A stretch of DNA of 64,000 nucleotides from RGDT01 sp964630925 (GTDB lineage: Bacteria; Planctomycetota; Planctomycetia; Gemmatales; Gemmataceae), in NCBI GenBank assembly GCA_964630925.1, contig CAZVZK010000003.1, positions 1 through 64,000 of the forward strand, read 5' to 3'. The notes under the pieces are model-generated. The model saw only the letters and a program-made list of their open reading frames with translations. It was not told the origin of the DNA and ran no database searches. Below, in pieces: positions 63,888-64,000 of the stretch. Every line of letters starts with the position of its first letter. Within the stretch, counting starts at the first letter, position 1. The position numbers were made by a program, and so were the translations under genes.

Positions 63888-64000
63888 TACCGGTCTGTCG
63901 GCGAAAGCGGCTCCAACAGCCGGGGCGCGTGGGTATCCGTTGCGACGTTCGGCTTGCATCGGGGGGCCGCCGAACGCAACAATGCCGTCCGCCCGAGGGA

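Overview
The window looks like a chromosome segment of a planctomycete, probably Gemmataceae. It has very GC-rich host genes, a transmembrane Ser/Thr kinase with a TPR tail followed by a short ORF starting MTEAEWL (a start I associate with Gemmataceae paralogues), a secreted TPR-CHAT protein, a pentaheme cytochrome and a beta-ketoacyl-synthase pair. Taxonomy is inferred from gene content only.

Layout. (1) 394-10473: host genes for an MDR oxidoreductase, TPR-CHAT protein, release factor 1 (prfA), secreted alpha/beta hydrolase, hotdog thioesterase, ACT-domain protein, SulP transporter and a lipoprotein. (2) 10634-12288 and 50775-52464: a small resident phage head cassette (large terminase, portal, prohead protease) with no capsid, connector or tail genes beside it. 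(3) 12277-50776: an apparently complete ~38.5-kb prophage of siphovirus type (HK97-fold capsid, tape measure, tail chaperone frameshift) inserted inside the resident portal gene. (4) 52530-63781: host genes for an Imm22-like protein, a toxin-antitoxin-like pair, Nudix hydrolase, MoxR ATPase, Ser/Thr kinase, beta-ketoacyl synthases, multiheme cytochrome, glycosyltransferase and methyltransferase.

The prophage ends can be placed to the base pair. A TT dinucleotide lies in the same codon position of the portal frame at both junctions (12277-12278 and 50775-50776). Two perfect 19-bp inverted arms sit exactly 7 bp inside it on each side. Joining the phage ends gives an attP dyad centred on TT; joining the host ends restores one 414-codon portal frame. 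The large serine recombinase next to the left end is the obvious integrase.

Inside the prophage, from left: integrase; a leftward set of small genes including an HNH protein; HTH regulator and replication helicase with an iteron-like repeat array; a GT9-like glycosyltransferase; a lipoprotein; a triple-HTH regulator divergent from a second, small serine recombinase; terminase, portal-MuF fusion, prohead protease, capsid, connectors and tail genes, including a tail chaperone pair with the 9-mer GGGGGGCGA known from phage Mu -2 frameshifting. Four glycosyltransferase-like genes lie in or near the structural region, next to tail proteins with long Ser-rich tracts. The right third (43.8-50.4 kb) is mostly leftward cargo: two adjacent genes sharing a GDVNN motif, a HEPN-like protein with an RNNVVH motif, and three paralogous small Ala-rich proteins ending in PKK. 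No holin or endolysin was recognised with confidence.
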